Source: DASQDN01 sp963844855
GTDB lineage: Bacteria; Acidobacteriota; Terriglobia; Bryobacterales; Bryobacteraceae
Length of the DNA stretch: 64,000 nucleotides
Assembly: GCA_963844855.1 (NCBI GenBank)
Contig: CAWJQP010000069.1
Coordinates: forward strand, 62,001 to 126,000
Direction: 5' to 3'
Part shown: piece by piece, positions 44,697 through 53,495 of the stretch
Layout of the letters: the number at the start of each line of letters is the position of its first letter
Position numbering within the stretch: position 1 is the first letter of the stretch
Made by a program: the position numbers and the translations under genes
The notes under the pieces: model-generated
Seen by the model: only the letters and a program-made list of their open reading frames with translations
The model's database searches: none
What the model was told of the DNA's origin: nothing

Positions 44697-45929
44697 ATGC
44701 GGTTACTTGTCGTGCCGCTGTTATGCGGCGTAGTGTGCTTAGCGCAGACGGCCCCGCCGGCCACAACGTTCGTTCCTTCCGATGAGTTGAATGCGCAACT
44801 GCCCAAGTGGCTGCGCTTCAATGGCGAGTACCGCGCCCGGTTTGAAGGCTTCGGGGGCGGGGGCTTTCGCAAAGATAATGACGATCTCTATTTTCTGAAT
44901 CGCTTCCGCCTCAACATGAAAGTGGAGCCGACGTCCTGGCTGCGCTTCTCGTTTCAGGGCCAGGACGCGCGAGTGTTCTGGAAGACTCTGAAGCCTTACG
45001 CGCCTCCGTTTCAGGACCGAATGGATCTTCGCATGGCATTCGTCGAGTTGGGCGAACCGGAGAAGAAGGCCTTCGGGATGCGGGTCGGCCGGCAGGAACT
45101 GGTCTTCGGCGAGCAGCGGCTTGTTGGTCATGTTAGCTGGCTCAACACGGCCCGCAGCTTTGACGCTGTGCGAGCGTCCTTCCGTCACAAAGGCTATCGA
45201 CTCGATGCGTTTGCCGCTTCCGTTGTCAACATCCGGGATGGCGAGTTCAACCGGCATGTCGACGGCAATAACTTCCATGGACTTTACGGAGGCCTCGAGA
45301 AGCTGATTCCAGAGGCCGTCGTCGAGCCTTACGCGTTTTGGCGTCTTGCCCCAGGAGTCGACTTTAAGACTTGGGGCGTTCGCGTCGCAGGCAAGCTTCC
45401 CGCCAACTTCGATTACGGAACGGAGATGGCGAAGCAGACCGGCAGCACCGACGCTTGGGCCGGTCACTGGCGTCTCGGTTACACGCTGCCTGCGTTCACA
45501 TGGAAGCCCCGCCTCATCGCGGAATACAACCGCGGCTCATCGACTTTCGATGTTCTTTATCCAACGCCGCACGACAAGTATGGCCTTGCCGATCAGGTTG
45601 GCTGGAGAAACATTCATCACATCCGCTTCGGCCCCGAGATGAAGTTGTCAAAGCGAGTAAACGCTTCGGCGAACTATCATTCCTGGTGGCTTGTCGACCC
45701 GACCGCGCCACTGTATAACGCGGGCGGCAGTCCGGTCTTTCGTGTAGCGAACGGCAGCGCGGGCCGTCACGTCGGCCAGGAGCTCGACGGACAGGTTATG
45801 GTCGCAGTGAACAGGGCTGTCTCGCTGGCCGGTGGCTACGCTCATATCTTTCCCGGTACGTTCCTGAAAAACGCAAGCCAGGGAGCTTCATACAACTTTC
45901 CGTACATCATGCTGGGGTACGCCTTTTAA
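44697..45929 (+). CDS. Alginate-export-like outer-membrane porin
   Basis: 410-residue outer-membrane protein with signal peptide MRLLVVPLLCGVVCLAQ. It has the start of the alginate_export/porin family (LPKWLRFNGEYRARFEGFGG, LYFLNRFRLNMKVEPTSWLR). Alternating barrel strands end in the terminal Phe-type signature (NFPYIMLGYAF). AGGAG precedes the ATG. Placed between nirD and the nitrate transporter genes, it is likely an outer-membrane channel for nitrate or nitrite rather than for alginate. Confidence 0.83.
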   Translation: MRLLVVPLLCGVVCLAQTAPPATTFVPSDELNAQLPKWLRFNGEYRARFEGFGGGGFRKDNDDLYFLNRFRLNMKVEPTSWLRFSFQGQDARVFWKTLKPYAPPFQDRMDLRMAFVELGEPEKKAFGMRVGRQELVFGEQRLVGHVSWLNTARSFDAVRASFRHKGYRLDAFAASVVNIRDGEFNRHVDGNNFHGLYGGLEKLIPEAVVEPYAFWRLAPGVDFKTWGVRVAGKLPANFDYGTEMAKQTGSTDAWAGHWRLGYTLPAFTWKPRLIAEYNRGSSTFDVLYPTPHDKYGLADQVGWRNIHHIRFGPEMKLSKRVNASANYHSWWLVDPTAPLYNAGGSPVFRVANGSAGRHVGQELDGQVMVAVNRAVSLAGGYAHIFPGTFLKNASQGASYNFPYIMLGYAF

Positions 45930-45955
45930 AGACGCGCGTTTTGAGGAGATTAGTG

Positions 45956-47176
45956 ATGCAGACTCGAAGATCCGCGTTGGCCACGCTCATGGCCGGACTT
46001 CCCGGGGGCTGGGTGGGAAGCGCTTATGCCGACGATTCACCGGAGACGAAGCAGGTCCGCTTTGGAATTATTGCTCTGACGGACTGCTCGCCGATCGTGA
46101 TGGCGCATGAACTCGGCTTTTTCAAGAAGTTCGGTGTCGATTCGGTCGTCTCGAAGGAAGCATCGTGGGCGGTCATTCGCGACAAGCTGACGCTTGGCGA
46201 AAATCAAGCAACTCATATGTTGATCGGGATGCCGTTCTCGTCGACATTGGGCCTGCTTGGTTCGCCCGCCAAACCGATGATCATCCCGTGGTTGCTGAAC
46301 CGTAATGGCCAGGCGATCACGCTCAAAACCGAACTTAAGCAGTATGGTGTGAAACTGTCATCTGCGCCATTGAAAGCTGTTGCCGCCAAGCAGAAGGCGT
46401 CCGGGAATCCGATGACATTCGCGATGACGTTCCCTCCGGGAACACACGCGATGTGGATGCGTTACTGGCTCGCGGCTGGCGGTATTCATCCTGATAAAGA
46501 TATAGCGCTTATCACGATCCCTCCTGCGCAGATGATTGCCAATATGAAGGTCGGCAAGATGGATGGTTTCTGCGTTGGCGAACCGTGGAACTATCGCGCG
46601 ATTAAAGACGGCATAGGCTACACCGCGTTGACCACACAGCAGATGTGGAAGGACCATCCCGAGAAGGTCTGCGCGTTTACTGAGGACTTTGCAAACAAGA
46701 ATCCAAAGACGGTAAAGGCAGTGCTTAAGGCGTTGCACCTTGCGAGTCAATGGGGGGACAAGATGGAGAACCGTCCTAAACTTGCTGAGGTTGTGTCGCG
46801 GCCGACGTACATCAACTGCCCACAGGACATCATTCTTGCTCGTCTGCAAGGTAAGTACGACTACGGCGACGGTCGCGTCGAGCAGGATCCGAACTACATG
46901 ATCTTCAACGATCGCAACTGCAACTATCCACAGAAGACGTTTGGTCTCTGGTGGTTGAGCCAGTTCCGCCGCTGGGGCATGGTGAAGGATGTGCCGAACT
47001 ACGAGGCCATTACGTCGAAGGTGATGCGTCCTGATCTGTACATGGCCGCGATGAAGGATATGGGTGTCACACCGAAGGTCACGGACATGCAGCCAGTGAA
47101 GCTGTTCGACAGTACATTCGATCCTAAGCAACCCGAGAAGTATGCCAAGAGCTTTCCGATTCACAACATCGCTTAA
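45956..47176 (+). CDS. nrtA: Nitrate/sulfonate-type ABC substrate-binding protein (NrtA-like)
   Basis: 406-residue exported binding protein of the NrtA/SsuA family. The signal TRRSALATLMAGLPGGWVGSA has a twin-arginine character. The body has VRFGIIALTDCSPIVMAHEL, the family opening, and FVNKNPKTVKAV-like and YDYGDGRVEQDPNYMIF segments. The ATG at 45956 is preferred because GAGGAG lies 9 bases upstream; an in-frame TTG is 15 bases earlier. It follows the porin by 26 bp and precedes the permease. Confidence 0.9.
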   Translation: MQTRRSALATLMAGLPGGWVGSAYADDSPETKQVRFGIIALTDCSPIVMAHELGFFKKFGVDSVVSKEASWAVIRDKLTLGENQATHMLIGMPFSSTLGLLGSPAKPMIIPWLLNRNGQAITLKTELKQYGVKLSSAPLKAVAAKQKASGNPMTFAMTFPPGTHAMWMRYWLAAGGIHPDKDIALITIPPAQMIANMKVGKMDGFCVGEPWNYRAIKDGIGYTALTTQQMWKDHPEKVCAFTEDFANKNPKTVKAVLKALHLASQWGDKMENRPKLAEVVSRPTYINCPQDIILARLQGKYDYGDGRVEQDPNYMIFNDRNCNYPQKTFGLWWLSQFRRWGMVKDVPNYEAITSKVMRPDLYMAAMKDMGVTPKVTDMQPVKLFDSTFDPKQPEKYAKSFPIHNIA

Positions 47177-47188
47177 GGATAACGACAG

Positions 47189-47953
47189 ATGAAATTCGTC
47201 AATGCGGTCGTATTGCCACTGATCGGCGTGATGCTGGTGGTGGGCCTGTGGTGGGCGTTGAGCGCTCACGTTGCCAAAGACCTGCCGAACCCCTATCAAA
47301 CGTGGGTCGACAGCAAACTATACATTATGGAACCGTTCGCCAAACGTGGCGAGATGGATCAGGGAATCGGCTTGCTTGCGTCCTATAGTCTGTACCGCGT
47401 CGCCAAGGGTTTCTTCCTTGCCATCCTGGTTGCGACGCCACTTGGGTTCATCCTCGGACTGTCGCCGGTTGCCTATCGTATGCTCGATCCGATCATTCAG
47501 GTCTTGCGGCCGATCTCGCCGCTGGCTTGGTTGCCGCTTTGGCTGATCGTCTTTCGACAGTCCGAACCGGCGGCGCTGTTTACGATTGCCCTTTGCTCGA
47601 TGTGGCCGACTGTGATTAATACGATGGCCGGCGTGCGCTCGGTTCCGCAGGATTACTGGAATGTCGCCAAAGTGTTGCGCTTGTCGCCTTGGAAAACGTT
47701 CATTAAGGTTCTGGTTCCTGCGACGCTGCCGCACATGTTCACGGGCTACCGACTCAGCCTGGGTATCGCGTGGCTTGTCATTGTTGCCGGCGAAATGTTG
47801 ACCGGATCACCCGGTATTGGCGGGTTTCTCTGGCAGGAGTACAACAGCCTGATTTACGCGCACATCGTGCTTTGCATCTTGACCATCGGCGTTATCGGAT
47901 TCTGCCTTGACCGTTTGATGGGCTTGGTGGAAGGCAAACTCCGAGCGATCTGA
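47189..47953 (+). CDS. nrtB: Nitrate ABC transporter permease (NrtB-like)
   Basis: 254-residue inner-membrane permease of the NrtB/SsuC/TauC family. It has five to six helices and the conserved cytoplasmic EAA-type loop (AKVLRLSPWKTFIKVLVPATLPHMF, in part) leading to GYRLSLGIAWLVIVAGEML. It starts 12 bp after nrtA and precedes the ATPases. Confidence 0.92.
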   Translation: MKFVNAVVLPLIGVMLVVGLWWALSAHVAKDLPNPYQTWVDSKLYIMEPFAKRGEMDQGIGLLASYSLYRVAKGFFLAILVATPLGFILGLSPVAYRMLDPIIQVLRPISPLAWLPLWLIVFRQSEPAALFTIALCSMWPTVINTMAGVRSVPQDYWNVAKVLRLSPWKTFIKVLVPATLPHMFTGYRLSLGIAWLVIVAGEMLTGSPGIGGFLWQEYNSLIYAHIVLCILTIGVIGFCLDRLMGLVEGKLRAI

Positions 47954-47961
47954 GGAGCCAT

Positions 47962-48777
47962 ATGGCGTTCATCGATATCGTCAATGCATCGAAGATCTAC
48001 GGCAAGCGACATGTGCTGGATCATGTGAACTTGTCGATCGACAAGGGTGAGTTTGTCTCGATAGTTGGCTACAGCGGGTCGGGGAAGACAACGCTGATCG
48101 GTATCGCATCCGGTCTCTTTAGTCCTACTTCGGGTCAGGTTTCGATCGATGGGAAGCCGGTGTCGTCATTTGCGCCGCGAGCTTCGATCGTATTTCAGAA
48201 CTACTCGCTGTTGCCATGGTTCTCCGCACTCGAGAACGTGAGGCTTGCCGTGGAGGCTGCGTTTCCGACGTGGACGGTCAAACAACAACGCGATCAGGCA
48301 ATCAAATTCCTGGAGATGGTCGGCCTCAAGAATGCTGTGGAGAAGCGGCCGAGCCAGCTTTCTGGAGGCATGCGCCAGCGTGTATCGATCGCGCGCGCTT
48401 TTGCCGTTGAGCCTGACGTGCTCTTCCTCGATGAGCCTTTCGGCGCTCTCGACGCGCTGACGCGCGGCAATCTGCAGAAGGAGCTTCTGGCAATGCGCTC
48501 GTCTATCGGCGCATCCGTCACAACGCTGATGATCACTAACAGCGTCGATGAGGCCATACTGCTCTCCGACCGTATCATCCCCTTGAGTAAGGGACCGAAA
48601 GCTACGTTGGGACCGTCGATTCCAGTGCCACATGACGTCGATGAAGACCATGTACGCGCACGTGTCATCGACTTCCTCACCGGTTTTACGTCGACGGCCG
48701 ACGTGGCAACTCGACGCGAGCATACAGAAGGGAGGCTAGCGATTGATTCGACCCCTAGAGATAACCGGGCTTGGTAA
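47962..48777 (+). CDS. nrtC: Nitrate ABC transporter ATP-binding protein (NrtC-like)
   Basis: 271-residue ATPase. Walker A GYSGSGKTTLIG, Q-loop SIVFQNYSLLPW, signature LSGGMRQRVSIARAFA, and Walker B VLFLDEPFGALDAL are all present. It starts 8 bp after nrtB with GAGGAG upstream. It overlaps the next ATPase gene by 35 bases, so both are made together and probably form a heterodimer. Unlike cyanobacterial NrtC it has no fused binding domain. Confidence 0.9.
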   Translation: MAFIDIVNASKIYGKRHVLDHVNLSIDKGEFVSIVGYSGSGKTTLIGIASGLFSPTSGQVSIDGKPVSSFAPRASIVFQNYSLLPWFSALENVRLAVEAAFPTWTVKQQRDQAIKFLEMVGLKNAVEKRPSQLSGGMRQRVSIARAFAVEPDVLFLDEPFGALDALTRGNLQKELLAMRSSIGASVTTLMITNSVDEAILLSDRIIPLSKGPKATLGPSIPVPHDVDEDHVRARVIDFLTGFTSTADVATRREHTEGRLAIDSTPRDNRAW

Positions 48778-49774
48778 GACGTTTCCAACACCGGCGGGAC
48801 CCTTCACGGCCGTCACCAATTTCAATCTGACAATCGAGCCAGGTGAGTTTGTCTGCATTCTTGGCCATTCGGGCTGCGGCAAGTCTACTGTCCTATCGAT
48901 CCTTGCCGGTCTGCAGCAGGCTACCCAAGGCGGCTTCTGCATCGACGGCAAAGAGGTCGACTGTCCGGGCACGGATCGTGGTGTTGTTTTCCAGTCACCA
49001 TCGCTGTTGCCGTGGTTATCGGCAGCAGACAATATCATGCTCGCGTTCCGGCAGGCGCATCCGAAACTCGGTAAGGCTGAGAGCAAGAAGCACGTTCGCC
49101 GCTATATGGAACTCGCCGGTGTGTCCGATGTTGCCGATATGCTTCCGACCGAGTTGTCGCTGGGGACGCAGCAGCGTGTTTCGATCGCGCGGGCGCTATC
49201 GCTCGATGCCCGGTTCCTGCTGCTCGACGAGCCGTTCGGAATGCTCGACTCATTCACGCGATTCGACTTGCAGGACGCTTTGCTCCATGTGCTGCAGGAG
49301 ACGCAGAACACAGTCATCATGGTCACTCATGATGTCGACGAGGCGATCTATCTATCCGATCGAATTGTGCTCATGACCGATGGTCCGGCAGCGACTGTTG
49401 GTGAGATCATAAGTGTTCCATTTGCCCGGCCTCGCGAGCGTTCGATCATGAAGTTACCGGAGTACAAGCAGCATCGAACCCGTGTCATCGACTTCTTGGA
49501 GCACCATGCGAAACAGTCCGCTACTGTTGGCGCTCGAGCACCGCGCCAAGCCACTCCGTCGCTCGCTCAAAGTGAGGCCGTCTTCTTCCACATCTCGAAT
49601 GTGATCTCCTTGCTTTGGGTGACGTCATTCCGAAAGTCCTTGGCTAGGCGCTCGGCCAACACGGCGTCTTCCACTGCGATGTTCACTTCGTCGTTGATGC
49701 CGAACGATCGGCTGTCGAAGTTTGTTGATCCGATCACAGACCAGATGCCGTCAATGATCAAAATCTTGGCATGA
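48743..49774 (+). CDS. nrtD: Nitrate ABC transporter ATP-binding protein (NrtD-like), 3' end suspect
   Basis: 343 codons as read. The ATPase part is complete by about residue 260: Walker A GHSGCGKSTVLS, Q-loop GVVFQSPSLLPW, signature LSLGTQQRVSIARA and Walker B FLLLDEPFGMLDSF. It starts at a TTG at 48743 with GGAGG upstream. The last 70 codons (from about 49567) are just the antisense of the phospholipase-like gene and do not resemble an ABC protein. Removing one base at about 49581 creates a stop at 49602-49604 and a protein of about 286 residues. The same base also repairs the opposing gene, so a sequence error is probable. Confidence 0.82.
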   Translation: MIRPLEITGLGKTFPTPAGPFTAVTNFNLTIEPGEFVCILGHSGCGKSTVLSILAGLQQATQGGFCIDGKEVDCPGTDRGVVFQSPSLLPWLSAADNIMLAFRQAHPKLGKAESKKHVRRYMELAGVSDVADMLPTELSLGTQQRVSIARALSLDARFLLLDEPFGMLDSFTRFDLQDALLHVLQETQNTVIMVTHDVDEAIYLSDRIVLMTDGPAATVGEIISVPFARPRERSIMKLPEYKQHRTRVIDFLEHHAKQSATVGARAPRQATPSLAQSEAVFFHISNVISLLWVTSFRKSLARRSANTASSTAMFTSSLMPNDRLSKFVDPITDQMPSMIKILA

Positions 49775-50868
49775 ATCATGGACGGCTCGTATTCATAGAT
49801 CTTGGCCCCGGCTTCGAGCACTTCGCCGTAGAGCCGGCGGCTCGAACTGCGCGTCATCGCGTGGTCTGTCTTGTGACCTGGGACCACGATCCGAACATCG
49901 ACGCCTCGCTTCACCGCGCGTACGAGCTCACCTCTGGCGCTGGTGTCAGGCAGGAAGTAAGGGGTTGTGATGTAGATCGACTTATTGGCGGAGGCGAGAA
50001 GCGTCTGAAACAGGACCCGCGCTTTTGTCGATTGACCGGTGGTCGGAGCACTGGCCACCACCAGGGCAGGCGTCTTGATCGCAGGCTTCATATGGGGGAA
50101 GTAATTCCAGCCGGTTAGGATCTCTCCAGACGCTTCGAGCCAGTTTTCTGCGAACGCTCCCTGTAGACCTGCGACACTGTCGCCTTCGAACCGTACCATC
50201 GTGTCGCGCCACTTGTACCAATGGTCACCCCAGCCCGCGCCGCCGATGAAGCCGACGGTTCCGTCAATGATCAGCAACTCGCGATGCGTTCTGTTATTAA
50301 TCCGCGGCCACGTCGTAAAGCGAATCGGGTTGTACCACTCGACATGCCCTCCTGCCTTCATGAGGTCGGAGAATGTGCTCTTTGAGAGCGAAAATGCGCC
50401 GATGGCATCGATCAGTACATTGACCTCGACGCCCGATCGAGCGCGCTCCGTGAGCGCATCAGCCAAGCGCTTCGTCACTTTCCCTTCGGCGACGATGTAG
50501 GCTTCAAGGTTGATGCTCTTTTGCGCTTTCTGTATGTTGGCGAGCATGGCCTCATAGAAGTTTTGGCCGTTGGTGAAGACCTCTATCTTGCCCGCGTCAC
50601 GTTCCGCCGACTGTGTAAGCGCTTCGACTGTTTGGATGAAGTGTGCCGATCGCAGATCTTCCGCAGGCCCTTTGGCGATGCGATAGGGAAGACCGGGCGC
50701 AAACAGCGCGAGGTACAACAAACCCGATTGAATTACCAGGGCGATCAACGCCAGGATTGATAAGACTTTGAAATTCCTCGGCCTTTTGCCCCGTGGATGG
50801 ACCGAAGGTTCCTTTCGATGGAACATCCACGTGAAGCCGTGGTCGATCTTCTCAAGCAGTTTCGTCAC
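49521..50868 (-). CDS. Phospholipase D-like / cardiolipin synthase family protein, frameshifted at 3' end
   Basis: Membrane-anchored protein with an N-terminal helix (VLSILALIALVIQSGLLYLAL) and two PLD domains. The first motif is HRELLIIDG, where Glu replaces the usual Lys of HxK(x)4D; the second is a full HAKILIIDG. SINLEAYIVAEGK and YITTPYFLPD fit cardiolipin synthases. In this sequence the frame stops at 49567, but the normal C-terminus (RPHFERATEW, then LERQQ) continues in the next frame to 49521 after one extra base near 49581. It begins 4 bp after hisA on the same strand. Confidence 0.82.
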
Positions 50869-50872
50869 CGGA

Positions 50873-51565
50873 CTATAGACTCAAAAACGCCTCCAAATCT
50901 TTCAAATTGAGTTTTCCGGTGTAGATCGCCATACCCAAAGCGGAGTGGATATTCATATCTTCCAGGGCGCGAATGTCATCAAGGGTAGTGATACCGCCTG
51001 CGGCCGTGATCTCATGCCTTGTCGCCGCGCGGAGGCGACGGAACCAATCGAGATCGGTTCCTTGCATCATGCCTTCCTTATCGACGTAAGTGCAGAGGAA
51101 GCCTCCGCAGTAAGGCTCGAGTTGGCTGATAACGTCTTCGGCGGAATAGTTCGTGGATTCGCGCCAGCCCTTGACTACGATGCGGCCGTCTTTCGAATCG
51201 AGCGCGATTAGGATCTTGTCCTGGTGTGGGAGAGATTCCAGGAACTTGAAGTCCGGGCCTTGCGGGCCGAATGCCGCCGTTCCGACGATGACGCGCTCAA
51301 CACCAAGGTCAATCAGGCGAAGTATTTTGTCCGCTGTACGAACGCCGCCGCCGACGCGAATGCGTGCGCGAGTAGCGATCCATTCGACAATGTCTTCATT
51401 CGCGCCGGTCCCGATTGCGGCATCGAGGTCGATTACCTGAATGACAGGAAAGGCGGCGAATTTGTCCAGCATCTCTTGTGGCGACCCGCCTTCGAGCGCC
51501 TTCTCGCGCCCTTGCACGAGTTGAACGACCTTGCGATCTTGTAGATCGATGCACGGAATGATCAT
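50873..51565 (-). CDS. hisA: HisA, phosphoribosylformimino-AICAR-ribotide isomerase
   Basis: 230-residue (beta/alpha)8 isomerase of histidine synthesis. It has MIIPCIDLQDRKVVQLVQG with catalytic Asp, RVGGGVRTADKILRLIDLG, and EITAAGGITTLDDI with the second phosphate loop. Its start overlaps the end of hisF by 4 bases. It is the last his gene in the operon; the phospholipase-like gene follows 4 bp after. Confidence 0.95.
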   Translation of the reverse strand: MIIPCIDLQDRKVVQLVQGREKALEGGSPQEMLDKFAAFPVIQVIDLDAAIGTGANEDIVEWIATRARIRVGGGVRTADKILRLIDLGVERVIVGTAAFGPQGPDFKFLESLPHQDKILIALDSKDGRIVVKGWRESTNYSAEDVISQLEPYCGGFLCTYVDKEGMMQGTDLDWFRRLRAATRHEITAAGGITTLDDIRALEDMNIHSALGMAIYTGKLNLKDLEAFLSL

Positions 51566-52314
51566 GAACGTACTCTCCTGACGGGGACACCTTCGGCTTC
51601 GAGATAGACTTTCAAGTCGTCTACCGTATAGGTTTCGTAGTGGAAGATGGAAGCGGCCAGCGCGGCATCGGCTTCACCTTCTTCGAAGACATGAAGGAAA
51701 TCTTCGGGCTTGCCGGCGCCGCCCGAGGCAATGACCGGGATCTTTACGGCTCGCGAGACATTTCGCGTCAGGCGGCAATCGAAGCCGGTTTGGACTCCAT
51801 CGGTGTCCATGGAAGTGAGAAGAATTTCGCCGGCGCCGAGTTGCTCACCTTGCTTGGCCCATTCGATGGCGTCGATCCCTTCGTTGACGCGGCCTCCCTT
51901 GGTGTAGACGATGCCCCTTCTGGCATCGATCGCGAGGACAACGGCTTGGGCGCCAAACTCGCGGCTGAGTTCGGAAATGAGGGCCGGCCGATGTACTGCC
52001 GATGTGTTGACACTGACCTTCTCGGCGCCGGACAGGAGCATCTTGCGCGCATCGGCGACCGAGCGGATTCCGCCGCCCACTGTCAACGGAATGAACACCT
52101 GTCGCGCTGTGCGGGCAACGACGTCAGCCATGGTGTCGCGGTTGTCGCTAGATGCGGTGATGTCGAGAAACACCAGTTCGTCGGCGGATTGCTGGTTGTA
52201 GCGATCTGCTAGCTCGACAGGGTCACCTGCGTCGCGCAGGTTGACGAAGTTGATGCCTTTCACTACTCGTCCGTCGGTGACGTCGAGGCATGGAATAATT
52301 CTTTTGGCTAACAT
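51562..52314 (-). CDS. hisF: HisF, imidazole glycerol phosphate synthase cyclase subunit
   Basis: 250-residue (beta/alpha)8 cyclase that uses ammonia from HisH to make IGP and AICAR. Visible motifs are LAKRIIPCLDVTDGRVVKG with the first catalytic Asp, LVFLDITASSDNR, and VIASGGAGKPEDFLHV. It abuts hisH with no gap (52314/52315), as expected for subunits of one complex. The AICAR by-product feeds purine synthesis. Confidence 0.96.
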   Translation of the reverse strand: MLAKRIIPCLDVTDGRVVKGINFVNLRDAGDPVELADRYNQQSADELVFLDITASSDNRDTMADVVARTARQVFIPLTVGGGIRSVADARKMLLSGAEKVSVNTSAVHRPALISELSREFGAQAVVLAIDARRGIVYTKGGRVNEGIDAIEWAKQGEQLGAGEILLTSMDTDGVQTGFDCRLTRNVSRAVKIPVIASGGAGKPEDFLHVFEEGEADAALAASIFHYETYTVDDLKVYLEAEGVPVRRVRS

Positions 52315-52908
52315 TTAAAGCTCCACGAAATTCCGGACGATCTGCAATCCAAGGGGACCGGACTTCTCGGGGTGAAACTGGACACCGAATACGTTGTTTT
52401 GTTCGAGGGCTGACGTGTAGGGGCGTGTGTACGTTGTGGTCGCAGCGGTCGCTTCGCATACAGGAGCATAGTAGCTGTGCGCGAAGTACACGTGCGATTC
52501 GGGCGCGATGCCGTTGAGCAGACGGGAAGGCTTGGTGAAGTCTAGCGTGTTCCAGCCCATGTGCGGCACTCGGGCGTCCGCCGGAAAGCGCTCGATGGCG
52601 CCGGGGAAAATGCCAAGGCCGGCGACCTCGGTGGCTTCGGAACTGCGTTCGAAAAGCGCCTGGAGACCGAGGCAGATGCCGAGGAACGGTACACCCGCTC
52701 CTATGCGTTCGGTCAAGGTGGACCGGACGCACATATCGTCGAGCGATCGCATCAACTGCCCGAAGTGGCCGACGCCAGGAAGAATAATCTTCTGCGCAGG
52801 CTGGAGTCCTTTGGCATCGCAGACCACAGTGTATTGCGCGCCGATCGCATCGAGCGTATTTTGCACGGACCGAAGATTGCCAGCGCCATAGTCGAGAATC
52901 GTGATCAT
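52315..52908 (-). CDS. hisH: HisH, imidazole glycerol phosphate synthase glutaminase subunit
   Basis: 197-residue class I glutamine amidotransferase. The nucleophile Cys is in VPFLGICLGLQALF and the catalytic His-Glu pair is in FGVQFHPEKSGPLG. The N-terminus ITILDYGAGNLRSVQNTLDAI is diagnostic. It overlaps hisB by 4 bases. Confidence 0.96.
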   Translation of the reverse strand: MITILDYGAGNLRSVQNTLDAIGAQYTVVCDAKGLQPAQKIILPGVGHFGQLMRSLDDMCVRSTLTERIGAGVPFLGICLGLQALFERSSEATEVAGLGIFPGAIERFPADARVPHMGWNTLDFTKPSRLLNGIAPESHVYFAHSYYAPVCEATAATTTYTRPYTSALEQNNVFGVQFHPEKSGPLGLQIVRNFVEL

Positions 52909-53495
52909 ATGAGCAGGCCTTTTGTCGACGGCAGTTGGTCTTTTAATCGTTCATCCGTTGAGACCGCGTACTTCAATGCTCGCGCGAAGCATTTGAAGAC
53001 CGCTTCGATTTTGTGATGGTTGGACCGGCCGTACATTACTTTGACGTGGACGTTGGCGAGCGCATGTTGCGCGAAACCGTGAAAGAAATCTTCCACCAAC
53101 TCGACTTCCAAGCCGCCGACTCGCCGCACACGCACACGGTCGCTGTAGACACAAGCGACGCGTCCGCCGAAATCAATTGCTACGACGGCCAGCGTTTCAT
53201 CCATTGTCTGGACGAAGTACCCGGCGCGGTTGATTCCTTTGCGATCCCCGAGCGCCTGATTGACTAGTTGTCCGAGTACGATGCCGATGTCCTCGACGGT
53301 GTGATGCTGATCGATATCGAGATCGCCTTTTGCCCGCAGTGTGAAGTCGAAGCCGCCATGCTTGGTGAATAGCTCCAGCATGTGATCGAGGAAGCGAATT
53401 CCGGTGGAAACCTCGTATTTGCCTGTGCCTTCGAGAATGAGTTTCGCGGAGATCTGAGTCTCCGTAGTGTTTCGTTCGATGCTTGCTTCTCTCAT
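52905..53495 (-). CDS. hisB: HisB, imidazoleglycerol-phosphate dehydratase (monofunctional)
   Basis: 196-residue dehydratase with the metal-binding histidine motifs DQHHTVEDIGIVLG and HALANVHVKVMYGRSNHHKIEAVF in part. It lacks the phosphatase domain of enterobacterial HisB, so histidinol-phosphate must be hydrolysed by another protein. The HAD-family gene directly upstream is the obvious candidate. Overlaps at both ends are 4 bases. Confidence 0.95.
   Translation of the reverse strand: MREASIERNTTETQISAKLILEGTGKYEVSTGIRFLDHMLELFTKHGGFDFTLRAKGDLDIDQHHTVEDIGIVLGQLVNQALGDRKGINRAGYFVQTMDETLAVVAIDFGGRVACVYSDRVRVRRVGGLEVELVEDFFHGFAQHALANVHVKVMYGRSNHHKIEAVFKCFARALKYAVSTDERLKDQLPSTKGLLI

Noticed and set aside
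49567..49774. Possible extra C-terminal domain of NrtD
   Set aside because: It is the exact antisense of the phospholipase-like gene and disappears on removal of one base at 49581.
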